From Gammaproteobacteria bacterium (lineage in GTDB: Bacteria; Pseudomonadota; Gammaproteobacteria; UBA6429; Thiohalophilaceae), in assembly GCA_030148325.1 (NCBI GenBank), contig JASBTR010000205.1:1-64000 (forward strand): DNA of 64,000 bases. Reading direction: 5' to 3'. Below, piece after piece: positions 29,679 to 38,293 of this stretch; the first letter of the stretch is position 1; every line of letters begins with the position of its first letter. Below the pieces are notes generated by a model that was not told where the DNA came from, did not search any database, and saw only the letters and a list, made by a program, of their open reading frames with translations. The translations under genes were made by a program, and so were the position numbers.

Positions 29679-29807
29679 ATTTAATTCCCCATGGTTTGCT
29701 GTGAAGTTCTATTGTAGGTGCGGCTTCTACCCTGCGGGTGAGCCGCGCCTGTTCGCCTGAAGGCGAACCTGCAATCAATACTCGTAGCTTGCTGCGGGGT
29801 TGTTTGT
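29679..29807. repeat. Family I element, copy 2, in the 29671-30025 gap
   Basis: It starts ATTTAATTCCCCATGGTTTG, carries the hairpin GTTCGCCTGAAGGCGAAC in its centre, and ends CGTAGCTTGCTGCGGGG. Block order matches 12035-12187. The remainder of the gap, 29808-30012, shows nothing I can name. Confidence 0.7.
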
Positions 29808-30025
29808 GCAATCAGTAGGTTGTGTAGAGCGATAGTGAAATCCAACAGGCGCGTCTGATTCCCCCTTCCCTCAGCCACGGGCTGGATCAATCTGTCTGAT
29901 CCGCACTCGCAAACTGTAAAAAAATGATCCTGGTCAGCCACTGTGGAAATAGTTCCTTTGACAGGGGCCATAGCATGCTTGAATAATCATAAAGCGGCTA
30001 AAAAATGGCCGCAGGAGGAGGCGTT

Positions 30026-30514
30026 ATGAAAAAGCATCTTTTCACCAGCCTGGTGTTCCTGTTCGTTCTAAGCGGACTAAACAGCAAAGCCCATGCCGCA
30101 GAAGATGATGTGATCAAAGTGGTATACCATGCGGACTATGCTGAGCCACGCCGAGTAAGCGCTATGATAACCAGTATCAACAACATGGTAACCACCTATC
30201 AAAATGATCTGGTGGAGTATGATGTGCGTATTGTGTTTATCTCCCACGGTATTCGATTTCTGACCAATGACAAACTTAAGGGCACGCCTTTTGCGGAAGA
30301 CAGGGCTCTGGCGGAAAGTCGTTCCAGTCTGATGCAACGTCTGGCCGGTTTGCAGGAGGTACAGGGAGTCAAGCTGGAGCTGTGTGATATCACCCGTCAG
30401 GCGATTCGCCTGGAGAGGGAGAAGCTCATGCCAAACGTTAAACTGGTGCGATCCGGGGTGGTGCGGATTGCAGAGCTACAACATAATGGTTTTGCCTATC
30501 TGAAAGTTGAATAA
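30026..30514 (+). CDS. Periplasmic DsrE/DsrF-like protein
   Basis: ATG 30026 follows a perfect AGGAGGAG. The protein has a signal peptide (KKHLFTSLVFLFVLSGL, cleavage after SKAHA near residue 25) and a DsrE-type alpha/beta domain: VVYHADYAEPRRVSAMITSI near residue 33, a central VRIVFISHGIRFL strand-helix, and a late Cys in LELCDITRQ. Cytoplasmic DsrE proteins carry sulfur; exported single-domain members are common near redox genes and poorly understood. The lone cysteine could carry a persulfide. Confidence 0.7.
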   Translation: MKKHLFTSLVFLFVLSGLNSKAHAAEDDVIKVVYHADYAEPRRVSAMITSINNMVTTYQNDLVEYDVRIVFISHGIRFLTNDKLKGTPFAEDRALAESRSSLMQRLAGLQEVQGVKLELCDITRQAIRLEREKLMPNVKLVRSGVVRIAELQHNGFAYLKVE

Positions 30515-30557
30515 CAGTTTCCAGGCTGAGTTTTTACTGCAAGCTTTTGCCTGGCGG

Positions 30558-31190
30558 CTATCGTCGATAGACTACGTGTGCCAGTGATCTGGCCAGTGCT
30601 TCTGTCTCCTGTTGCATAACCTTGCTAATGGTCTGCGTGACAGCATCCCGAGCCAGACTGAGCAAATGGGGGATGCGCACTGAACGACTTAACATGCGCG
30701 TTTCCATGGCATAGAGGCTGAGTATTTTATGTAGCAGTTCCTGAAACTGTGCCTGCTCATAAAGTGCATTCACTGCTGCGCGAAACGAACTCAGGTTTTG
30801 CCATTGGCCAAGGATGCGGTAACTTGCGTGCAGAAGCAGTTCGATGCGCTGTTGCCGATAGTGTTCAATGTCCTGATACTGGATCTGGATGTCGACAGGA
30901 AACAGGGCGGCTTTGCGCACAAAGGCGTGATCAATTTCCCGCGCCTGCTGCAACAGGGCGGTTACATGAGTAGAGTCAGGTCTGGCCCCGGATTGAAGCA
31001 GGCCGGCCGCCTGGAGGATGACCTGCCGGTCTTTTTCCACTTCCTTGTCGACATTGATGTCCAGAAAAGACTGAAAGGGCGGTAACGCCAACCTGAACAG
31101 AGTATAACTTTTAAGGCCTTCTACCGTACGCTGGCTGAAAGTCTCCATCATAACGCGGCTCATGCTACAAAGTATGTTGACCCTGTTCAT
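30558..31190 (-). CDS. Uncharacterised all-helical protein
   Basis: I do not recognise this 210-residue protein. It has no signal peptide or membrane span; almost all of it should be alpha-helical, with many Gln and Leu residues and an Arg-rich end. It lies 15 bases downstream of the methyltransferase gene on the same strand and is likely co-transcribed with it. Several Met codons near the N terminus (residues 1, 10, 14, 15) leave the true start open. Confidence 0.65.
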   Translation of the reverse strand: MNRVNILCSMSRVMMETFSQRTVEGLKSYTLFRLALPPFQSFLDINVDKEVEKDRQVILQAAGLLQSGARPDSTHVTALLQQAREIDHAFVRKAALFPVDIQIQYQDIEHYRQQRIELLLHASYRILGQWQNLSSFRAAVNALYEQAQFQELLHKILSLYAMETRMLSRSVRIPHLLSLARDAVTQTISKVMQQETEALARSLAHVVYRR

Positions 31191-31205
31191 GAACCCGGCC
31201 GCTGA

Positions 31206-31979
31206 CTATTTATCGAGAGGTTTCATGGCCCGGTGATAGCCGATCATGCCGCCAAGCAGGGTCTGGCTTGAAACTTTTTCGAATCCCACATCGCGCAGCA
31301 GTGCTGAGAGCTCGTCTGCGGAATAGAACATGCGCAGGGCATTGATAAAATATTCCTTGCAGTCAAGCGCCGAGTTTGAGCTGCGAAATAGCAGGGCGGT
31401 AAAGTTCAGACAAAAACGCAGGTAAGTATAGTAGCTCCATTCCACAATTTTGTTGGATGGGCGCAGCATATCGCAGTGATAGAAGCATCCACCCGGTTTC
31501 AGCACCCGTCTGATTTCATGGCAGACATCCATGATGCGTAAATGCCGTGAGGCATACTGCAGGGTGACTACATCGAAATGATTGTCAGGGAAAGGCAGGC
31601 TGTGGACATCACCGATGGTGCTGTCAATCTGCATGCCAAGCCTGCGCGCCGATTCCTGGCCCACTGCCTGCATGGCCTTGCTGCGGTCAATGGCGTGAAC
31701 CTGCAGGTCGGGCTGTTTTTTCAGCAGTGCGATACCAATGGCGTTGGTGCCGGCACAGACATCGAGCACTCTTTGTCCGCTTTGCACATCGATGGTGGAA
31801 ATAAAGCGGTTGCGAAACCAGTTCCAGAGACCGAGGCTGGCTACATGATTGGCGCGGTCATAATAACGAGCGACATCAGTAAATACGTCGTCCAGTTCTT
31901 CCATCCAAACCTGCCTGAATTGCTGCTCCCGATTGTCCTCCCTGGTGGAAAAGGGGATTACGCGCTGGCCATTGGCCAT
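31206..31979 (-). CDS. UbiE/COQ5-like SAM-dependent methyltransferase
   Basis: The 257-residue class I methyltransferase has the UbiE-like opening VFTDVARYYDRANHVASLG (near residue 33), motif I as VLDVCAGTNAIG (near residue 71), GDVHSLPFPDNHFDVV (near residue 123) and RRVLKPGGCFYHCDM (near residue 160). The glycine-poor motif I and the extra N-terminal 30 residues set it apart from true UbiE, so quinone methylation is not assured. A strong AAGGAGG precedes ATG 31979. It may belong to the end of the ftr iron operon, 175 bases upstream. Confidence 0.75.
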   Translation of the reverse strand: MANGQRVIPFSTREDNREQQFRQVWMEELDDVFTDVARYYDRANHVASLGLWNWFRNRFISTIDVQSGQRVLDVCAGTNAIGIALLKKQPDLQVHAIDRSKAMQAVGQESARRLGMQIDSTIGDVHSLPFPDNHFDVVTLQYASRHLRIMDVCHEIRRVLKPGGCFYHCDMLRPSNKIVEWSYYTYLRFCLNFTALLFRSSNSALDCKEYFINALRMFYSADELSALLRDVGFEKVSSQTLLGGMIGYHRAMKPLDK

Positions 31980-32154
31980 ACTTCCTCCTTAGTTATTGTT
32001 TTTGGTGCTTCTATAAATATAGCAGTGATATCCCTACTTTAATGCAAACCAGCGCGGATAGCAGCAACTGTATGTATTTTTAGGCATGGATCAGGCGGTT
32101 TGTAGTGCGGATGAGAAAACCGGGAGCAAACCCGGTACTGACAAAATGAGTGAG

Positions 32155-33546
32155 TCACCAGATATAAAACATCATGATCCAGCTTATGCCAATCAGACTG
32201 GCGCTGCTCATGATGACTGTCCAGGCGCTTAGTCGTCGCCCGTGCGTTACATTCTCCTGTTTGAGCATTCGCCAGAGCAGGCTGGCGCTCCAGATATAGG
32301 CCAGCACTAACAGGCTGGCGCGTATTTCAACAACGCCAATAAGACTGATGTGTTCAGCTTTGAGCATGCTTAATGTGAGTGAACTCAGACCGAGGAAAAT
32401 ACTGAGTCCGGCCAGTGGTGTGAGCGCATAACCCAGGCGCCATGGTATGGAATTTTCCTGTTTGAGAATGCGCCCGGCCAGCCACAGTCCGACGAGGATC
32501 AGGCCACCGATGCTCAGCGCCGTTGCGCCGATATAAAACAGGATGCTGGCGCCATCCAGCCAGCTGAATACGTCGTTGGTTTCTGGATAATGGGTCAGTA
32601 GCCACCAGGGTGCGCTGTCATCCAGCATCCAGAAACTGTCTCTTTCGATCAGCCATTCCGCAATGTTTTGTTTCATGCTTACGAACCAGGGCGATGCAGA
32701 CCACTGGAAAGCGCCGGTGGCGACGCCGAGCATGCCAAACAGCAGCAGAAGAATGTCCCAGTGATTAGCGTCCTTCTTTTCAATAGAAAGAATTTCCGTA
32801 TTGGGCGAGCGGGTCTCCAGGTTGACGGCATCGCGGTAGCCACTGCAGCGTCCGCACATGTGGCAGGCGCTGTTGCCGGTCATGGCGCGGATGTTGATCA
32901 ACGGTGCGCAGTCTACGGCCGGGGTGCGCCGTGGGGCCTGTTTCCAGGCCGCTCTGTCTACCTGAAAATGCACTGGGGCCAGCCGCGAGAGCAGGGAGAA
33001 GACGCCGTTGGCCGGGCACAGGTGGCGGCACCAGACTCGTTTGCCACGGCCATAGATAAAACCGACCAGCATCGCAGCAATGGTCGAGCCACCGAGGATC
33101 AGCAGTGCCGCCTTCGGATATTCATAGACACTGACCAGCTGGCCATAAACGGTAGTGAGTACAAAGGCGACAAAGGGCCAGCCGCCCCAGCGCATCCAGT
33201 GGGGAATGGTTCGCCCCAGACCATGCTGGCTTGACCATTCCGTCAGTGCACCCTCGGGACAGAAGACGCCGCACCAGACACGTCCCAGCAGGATCATGCT
33301 AAGCATGACGAAAGGCCACCAGATCCCCCAGAAAATGAACTGGGCAAACAGGATCAGGTTTTCATAAAAATGCACATAGTCTTTGGGCAGGGGCAGGAAG
33401 GCCGGCCAGATCAGCAGTGTTAAATAAAAGATCACTACTATCCATTGAATACGCTGGATCAGGCTGCGTCGGATGGCCATGGCATCTCCCAGACGTTGCA
33501 GCCAGGGGCGGCGGGGAAGAGGCAGGCTTTCGGCAATTTCATTCAT
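32155..33546 (-). CDS. ftrD: FtrD-like membrane polyferredoxin of the ferrous iron uptake system
   Basis: The 463-residue protein resembles NapH/CcoG-type iron-sulfur membrane proteins. Cysteines occur as VWCGVFCPEG (Cys92, Cys96), VWCRHLCPANG (Cys173, Cys177), then Cys213, Cys228, Cys231 and Cys234, between about ten membrane helices. In Bordetella and Brucella FtrABCD, FtrD is thought to draw electrons away from iron oxidised during uptake. It is the last of five closely spaced genes. The second half, with more helices and no cysteines, has no clear assignment. Confidence 0.82.
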   Translation of the reverse strand: MNEIAESLPLPRRPWLQRLGDAMAIRRSLIQRIQWIVVIFYLTLLIWPAFLPLPKDYVHFYENLILFAQFIFWGIWWPFVMLSMILLGRVWCGVFCPEGALTEWSSQHGLGRTIPHWMRWGGWPFVAFVLTTVYGQLVSVYEYPKAALLILGGSTIAAMLVGFIYGRGKRVWCRHLCPANGVFSLLSRLAPVHFQVDRAAWKQAPRRTPAVDCAPLINIRAMTGNSACHMCGRCSGYRDAVNLETRSPNTEILSIEKKDANHWDILLLLFGMLGVATGAFQWSASPWFVSMKQNIAEWLIERDSFWMLDDSAPWWLLTHYPETNDVFSWLDGASILFYIGATALSIGGLILVGLWLAGRILKQENSIPWRLGYALTPLAGLSIFLGLSSLTLSMLKAEHISLIGVVEIRASLLVLAYIWSASLLWRMLKQENVTHGRRLSAWTVIMSSASLIGISWIMMFYIW

Positions 33547-33583
33547 GGCATGTTATTCCGAGGCTGGATCAGGGCTTGCTATT

Positions 33584-34414
33584 TTAAGCCGTATGGGTGC
33601 GTAGTCCGGTCGGCTGGCGCAGCAGCAGGCTGACTACCAGCCAGTAGGCGGCATAGATCAGCAGCAGCATCAGTGCCGGGTGGGCGCGGTAGCCGGTGAA
33701 GGCGGCGATAATCCCGCCCACACGGGTACTGTCGTCGAGCAGGAAGCTGCTATCCCAGACCGGATCGACCAGCGCCGGCAACCAGCCGAGGCCGATCATG
33801 CGATCCACGCCATCCACCAGCAGGGCAGCGGCCAGCAATAGCAACAGGATCTCGCTGAAGCGGAAAAATACTTTCCAGGAGAAAAAACGGCTGCCCTGTG
33901 ACAGCAGCCAGAAACTGAGAAAAGCGAGGACAAAGCCGCTGATTGCGGCGCCGATGAATTGCAGTTGCGCACCGCCGCTTTGCGCCAGACCTGCGCCATA
34001 GAGAAAAATGACGGTTTCAGCGCCTTCGCGGCCGACGGCAATGGCGGCCAGTGCGGCCATGCCCCACCAGTTGGCCTGTTCGTGGGCACGCTGCATCCCG
34101 GCTTCCAGATTGCGCTTGAGCGTGCGTCCATGGCGGCGCATCCACAGTACCATCTGGGTGATCAAAACGGCAGCAATCAGCATGATGGCAATCTGGAAAT
34201 ATTCCAGCGCCTCACCCACCAGTTCGCTTTGCACTTCGAGCATGATAAAGGCCAGTCCCAGGGCCAGGCCGATGCCCGCCAGCACGCCGCCCCAGAGAAA
34301 GCGCATGCCGTTACCCGTGTCGGCCTGGTTTTTCAACCAGGTGTAGAGAATGCCAATCACCAGCATGGCTTCGATGCTTTCGCGCCAGACGATAAATACT
34401 GTGCTGCCCATCAT
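33584..34414 (-). CDS. ftrC: FTR1-family iron permease
   Basis: FTR1 permeases move iron across the inner membrane after its oxidation. The 276-residue protein has seven predicted helices and both RExxE iron motifs: RESIE at residues 11-15 and REGAE at residues 129-133. There is no fused peptidase M75 (EfeO) domain, and no EfeB gene nearby, which favours FtrC over EfeU. It lies between the cupredoxin and the ferredoxin genes, as in ftrABCD. Confidence 0.88.
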   Translation of the reverse strand: MMGSTVFIVWRESIEAMLVIGILYTWLKNQADTGNGMRFLWGGVLAGIGLALGLAFIMLEVQSELVGEALEYFQIAIMLIAAVLITQMVLWMRRHGRTLKRNLEAGMQRAHEQANWWGMAALAAIAVGREGAETVIFLYGAGLAQSGGAQLQFIGAAISGFVLAFLSFWLLSQGSRFFSWKVFFRFSEILLLLLAAALLVDGVDRMIGLGWLPALVDPVWDSSFLLDDSTRVGGIIAAFTGYRAHPALMLLLIYAAYWLVVSLLLRQPTGLRTHTA

Positions 34415-34441
34415 TTTTCTCCGTAGTCTTCTATCTCAGCG

Positions 34442-34792
34442 TTATTTAGCCACAATATGGCCTTCCGCGGTGTCTGGATGAAACTCGCCAAAGAAGCGGT
34501 AACGTCCTGGTTTTAGCGGGGCGAATACAATTGAACGGGTCACGCCCTCGGCGATCACCGATTCCTTACGCAGTTCCTTACTTTCGAATTCTTCCGGTCC
34601 CGGCCCCTGATTGGTAATAACGATTTTAAAGCGAGTGCGGGCCGGGACGGTGATAGTCTCTGGCTCAAAGCGGCCATCCTTGATCGTCAGTTTATAGGCG
34701 GGTAAAGCCGCATGGGCGCTGACAGATAGCAACAGGCTGCCTGGTAAAAGCAATAAAAGTAAAGGCAATGAGCTAAGACGGAGTTTGTTCAT
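34442..34792 (-). CDS. ftrB: FtrB-like periplasmic cupredoxin
   Basis: A signal peptide (LPLLLLLLPGSLLLSVSAHA, cleavage near residue 28) is followed by an 88-residue cupredoxin-like domain beginning YKLTIKDGRFEPETITVPA and ending GEFHPDTAEGHIVAK. In FtrABCD the equivalent protein is proposed to oxidise ferrous iron bound to the P19 protein. The usual Cys copper ligand is not present, as in EfeO-type cupredoxins; charged Glu/His residues may bind metal instead. Confidence 0.83.
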   Translation of the reverse strand: MNKLRLSSLPLLLLLLPGSLLLSVSAHAALPAYKLTIKDGRFEPETITVPARTRFKIVITNQGPGPEEFESKELRKESVIAEGVTRSIVFAPLKPGRYRFFGEFHPDTAEGHIVAK

Positions 34793-34808
34793 GTTGGTTC
34801 TCTGTTAA

Positions 34809-36200
34809 TCAATAGTTAAGCTGCACCCGCAGGCCGTAGGCAGTCATGGCTGCGGTGGCCTGATTACCGCCGGGCCGGCGAATATATTGCAGGTTAGGCG
34901 ATAGTTCGAACTGGCTGTTGATGCGGTAGCGATAGAAAACCTCGGCGAGCTGTTCGGCGCCACTGGCGCTTGACGCCGATTTGTAGTCATCGCTGATGGA
35001 CAGCCAGCCCAGCGCCAGGCCGATGGCATCGCCGCCTCTTCGCCAGTAACTGCCGCCAATATCGGCGCCGATGGTCAGCGTACGGTCAAATTTTACTCTA
35101 CCCTGGGTCTGTTGGCCAAAACGGGCGAACAGGGTGGTGTAGTCGGCCACCTTTTGATCCAGGCTCAGGCCGAAGCCGGAATGCTTCTTTTCCAGGCCAT
35201 CGAAGTCTTTACCGCGGCCGTTACGCCAGTAGTAAAGGCGATAGTTGGCTTCCAGCCCGCCAAAAAAACGCTGGCTGGTTTCAGCCTGTACAATGAGGAA
35301 GGGGCTGGACAGAGAATCTTCGAAACTGGCGCCCTTACCCGCACCGAAGACGCCCATAGACAGGCCATAGCGTTGAGGCCTGTAGTAGTCGTTAAACCAG
35401 GCCAGACGCATGCCCGGTGAAAAACCGAAATCATCCACGCCAATATCGCTGCCCACGTCAAGCAGGGGATTGTGGATAAAAGCCTGATTCATGAAACCAC
35501 GGGTTTCGTCATCGGCGATGGTGTTCTGATCAAAGAAAATGAAAGGATCGATTTTGCCGAAGTTCACTTCCAGATGCTGGCGAGAGAGATCCGGATTGCC
35601 GCCCAGCGGCAGGGGCACATTGAGCTGATACCAGGCCTGTGCCAGCAGCACGGTGCTGTCCGCGGTGGCGGTGCCGGGGCGCTGGAAACTGGTGCTGTTG
35701 AAAGATGAAAAGGCATCACCGGGATTTTCCAGCCCCAGTCCCTGGCCCATGCGGAAATGGGTAAAAATAAAGCCTTCCGATGCGCCGATGTTGCCGGCTG
35801 GCAGGCTCACCGTCACATCGCCGCGGTAGTTCAGCTCGGCGGATTTTTCGTTACCGGCAGGAACACCGGAAAGGCCCTGCGCCGCCATAGTCAGGCCGAC
35901 GCCTGCCTCGATGCCGTCGAGGCTTTCCACGGTGCGTGCGGCCTTGCGGTAACTGTAAACCTGGGACTCGATTGCTTTCAGGCGAGCGGAAATTTCCGGT
36001 TCGCTATCACTGATATAAGGTTCATCAAGGGATTTTTTTAGCTGGACATTTTCGGATTCCAGTGCCTTGATACGTTTTTCCATGGCCTCCAGCCGTTCAT
36101 CCATTGCCGTTGGCGCCTCTGCCGCCACGACTGGCAGGTTTATACAGGCGCATAACAGGCCTGCTGCAATCATTTTTGCGTGACAGTGGAGGCCAGGCAT
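34809..36200 (-). CDS. Outer membrane porin with N-terminal coiled coil
   Basis: The 463-residue protein has a signal peptide ending near VVAAEA (residue 28), a coiled coil at about 32-60 (LEAMEKRIKALESENVQLKK), then a beta-barrel with alternating Tyr/Phe/Gly strands and a terminal RVQLNY typical of outer-membrane barrels. It resembles the OprB-like porin group. It lies 3 bases after ftrA and 16 before ftrB, so it is part of the iron operon and is a candidate outer-membrane channel for the substrate. That role is inferred. Confidence 0.75.
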   Translation of the reverse strand: MPGLHCHAKMIAAGLLCACINLPVVAAEAPTAMDERLEAMEKRIKALESENVQLKKSLDEPYISDSEPEISARLKAIESQVYSYRKAARTVESLDGIEAGVGLTMAAQGLSGVPAGNEKSAELNYRGDVTVSLPAGNIGASEGFIFTHFRMGQGLGLENPGDAFSSFNSTSFQRPGTATADSTVLLAQAWYQLNVPLPLGGNPDLSRQHLEVNFGKIDPFIFFDQNTIADDETRGFMNQAFIHNPLLDVGSDIGVDDFGFSPGMRLAWFNDYYRPQRYGLSMGVFGAGKGASFEDSLSSPFLIVQAETSQRFFGGLEANYRLYYWRNGRGKDFDGLEKKHSGFGLSLDQKVADYTTLFARFGQQTQGRVKFDRTLTIGADIGGSYWRRGGDAIGLALGWLSISDDYKSASSASGAEQLAEVFYRYRINSQFELSPNLQYIRRPGGNQATAAMTAYGLRVQLNY

Positions 36201-36203
36201 GAA

Positions 36204-36761
36204 TCAGTAACCTCCGCGCTTGCCGATACCGGCATAGATGAATTCGTATTCTACCTCAAACGGCTTGAACCAGGGACGCACGCCGGTGAGACGATCAGTA
36301 TGACGGCCGAAGTGTTTGCCAGAGGGGTTTTCCGGCGCATCCGGTGGATAGATGGTGTATTTGAGTGTGTATTTGCCCGGCCCCATGAGTTTAACGTTAT
36401 CGCCGTAGTGAGGGCCGTCGTTGGCGACCATGGGCATGAAGTCGCCGCGGATGATTTTATCCGAACCTTTTTTGCGCAGCTCATATTTTACATGCAGGTA
36501 AGGGATCCAGTCGCCTTCGGCAAAGCCATTGGCATTGATGTCAAGCGCGCGGATATCGGCTTCAAGGTGAACGTCGGATTTTTCCGAAGGCGTCATCATA
36601 CCGGCCGGTTCCATACGTACGGGTTGTAGATAGACAGCGGCAATTTCCATACCGTTACGTTGTTCCGGCACCCCGGCAGGGTATTCTACCGACCAGGCCG
36701 GGGTACTAAGCAGGCCAAACCCTATGGCCAGAAGGCGGATATTCAGGCTGGGGAATGTCAT
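36204..36761 (-). CDS. ftrA: P19-type periplasmic ferrous iron-binding protein (FtrA-like)
   Basis: The 185-residue protein matches the P19/Tp34 family: signal peptide ending near STPAWS (residue 24), GMEIAAVYLQPVRMEP, HLEADIRAL near residue 85, the GPHYGDNVKLMGPGKYTLKY strand pair, and HTDRLTGVRPWFKPFEVEY near the end. P19 dimers bind Cu/Fe through Met, Glu and His and hand iron to the FTR1 permease. It is first in the operon, downstream of a Fur-like site. Bordetella ftrA is the named equivalent. Confidence 0.87.
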   Translation of the reverse strand: MTFPSLNIRLLAIGFGLLSTPAWSVEYPAGVPEQRNGMEIAAVYLQPVRMEPAGMMTPSEKSDVHLEADIRALDINANGFAEGDWIPYLHVKYELRKKGSDKIIRGDFMPMVANDGPHYGDNVKLMGPGKYTLKYTIYPPDAPENPSGKHFGRHTDRLTGVRPWFKPFEVEYEFIYAGIGKRGGY

Positions 36762-36787
36762 ATAATAAGGCTCCAGGTCACTATTCT

Positions 36788-36808
36788 AAATACGAATCAA
36801 TCTCAATT
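36788..36808. promoter_or_regulatory. Fur-like operator of the ftr operon
   Basis: Read on the minus strand, AATTGAGATTGATTCGTATTT resembles the 19-bp Fur box (GATAATGATTATCATTT-like) at about 12 of 17 core positions. It is 27 bases upstream of ftrA. The surrounding AT-rich stretch (36775-36830) would hold the promoter. The rest of the 36762-37113 gap, which must also contain the accA promoter, shows no other feature I can support. Confidence 0.5.
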
Positions 36809-37113
36809 CTAATTTAGCAATTTCTAATTTTGCGGTCAAGTGCCGTTTACCTGTGGACTTTGATTTAACTGCGCCAGATCAATTTCAGCAAAGTGAGGCG
36901 GCTTTTGTCCTGCATGTGATGAATTGCCGTGCAGGGATGCGCTATAGAGGGGACTATGGGTTCTATCCGCTAATATTTAAGGGTAGAATAGCCTGAAATT
37001 TACTTACGCTTGCTGATGGCGATACCTGGGAACGTTACTGATGTCATCCTTAACTGCCTGATGTGTAAAGAATTATTAATGTCATCACTGACTAATACCC
37101 ACAATACTAAATC

Positions 37114-38070
37114 ATGAACCTGAATTTTCTGGACTTTGAACAACCCATCGCCGAGCTGGAGGCGAAAATTGAAGAACTGCGTTATGTGGGTTCTGATAAT
37201 GAGATAAATATCAGCGAGGAAATCAATCGCCTGCAGGGTAAGAGCCGCGAACTGACTGAATCCATTTTCTCCAATCTGCAGTCTGCGCAGATTGCGCAAC
37301 TGGCCCGCCATCCTCAGCGACCCTATTTTCTCGATTACGTCGAACGTATCTTTACGGATTTTGATGAGTTGCACGGTGATCGTGCCTATGCCGATGATGC
37401 TGCCATTGTCGCCGGGCTGGCGCGCCTGGAGGGCAAACCGGTGTTGATCATGGGCCAGCAGAAGGGCCGGGATACGCGGGAAAAAATCCGTCGCAACTTC
37501 GGTATGCCGCGCCCGGAAGGGTATCGCAAGGCCCTGCGCCTGTTTCAGATGGCCGAACGTTTTAAATTACCCCTGTTGACCTTTATTGATACCCCCGGCG
37601 CCTATCCCGGCGTAGGCGCGGAAGAACGCGGCCAGAGTGAGGCGATTGCCCGCAACCTGCTGGTACTGTCGCAGCTGAAGACACCTGTCGTCAGCACCGT
37701 AATTGGCGAGGGCGGTTCCGGTGGCGCACTGGCCATTGGTGTGTGCGATCGTCTGTTGATGATGCAGTACAGTACCTATTCTGTGATCTCGCCGGAAGGC
37801 TGCGCCTCTATTTTATGGAAAAGTGCAGACAAGGCAGCGGAAGCGGCGGAAGCCATGGGGCTGACGGCCCCGCGTCTTAAGGAACTGGGACTGATTGACG
37901 CCATCATCAATGAACCGCTGGGCGGTGCGCACCGGGACGTTGAGGCAACTGCCGCCAATGTTAAAGCCGCATTGCTGGAAAGTCTGGAAAGCCTGGAATC
38001 GATTGGCCTGGACAAGCTGCTGGATCAGCGATACGAAAAATTGCTCAGTTACGGTAACTTTACCGAATAG
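37114..38070 (+). CDS. accA: Acetyl-CoA carboxylase carboxyltransferase alpha subunit
   Basis: AccA pairs with AccD to carboxylate acetyl-CoA in fatty acid synthesis. The 318-residue protein begins [22 protein letters not shown], has [18 protein letters not shown] near residue 87 and the oxyanion/CoA segment [16 protein letters not shown] near residue 202. Length is the usual one. dnaE lies upstream but separated by an 8-kb accessory segment; tilS follows. Confidence 0.97.
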   Translation: MNLNFLDFEQPIAELEAKIEELRYVGSDNEINISEEINRLQGKSRELTESIFSNLQSAQIAQLARHPQRPYFLDYVERIFTDFDELHGDRAYADDAAIVAGLARLEGKPVLIMGQQKGRDTREKIRRNFGMPRPEGYRKALRLFQMAERFKLPLLTFIDTPGAYPGVGAEERGQSEAIARNLLVLSQLKTPVVSTVIGEGGSGGALAIGVCDRLLMMQYSTYSVISPEGCASILWKSADKAAEAAEAMGLTAPRLKELGLIDAIINEPLGGAHRDVEATAANVKAALLESLESLESIGLDKLLDQRYEKLLSYGNFTE

Positions 38071-38078
38071 CCGTGTCC

Positions 38079-38261
38079 TTAACGCAGAGGATGCAAAGGC
38101 GCAGAGGTGAAATTGATAAATTACGCTGACACCTTCGACTGGCCCCTCCTTAGCAAGGTCGAAGGACTCAGGGCGAATGAAATTAATCCGATGTTCCTTA
38201 AATATTATCAATACTGCCTGAAAAACTCTGCGTCTTTGCGTCTTTGCGTTCTCCGCGTTAA
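38079..38261. repeat. Family D palindrome, copy 4, with inner hairpin
   Basis: Arms TTAACGCAGAGGATGCAAAG and CTTTGCGTTCTCCGCGTTAA enclose about 140 bases. Inside, at 38133-38173, is a hairpin (ACCTTCGACTGG to GGTCGAAGGACTCAGGG) related to the one at 9691-9735. It fills the accA-tilS gap. Confidence 0.8.
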
Positions 38262-38293
38262 TAAAAGTTCTGCGAATTGGGTAAACAGGGATA

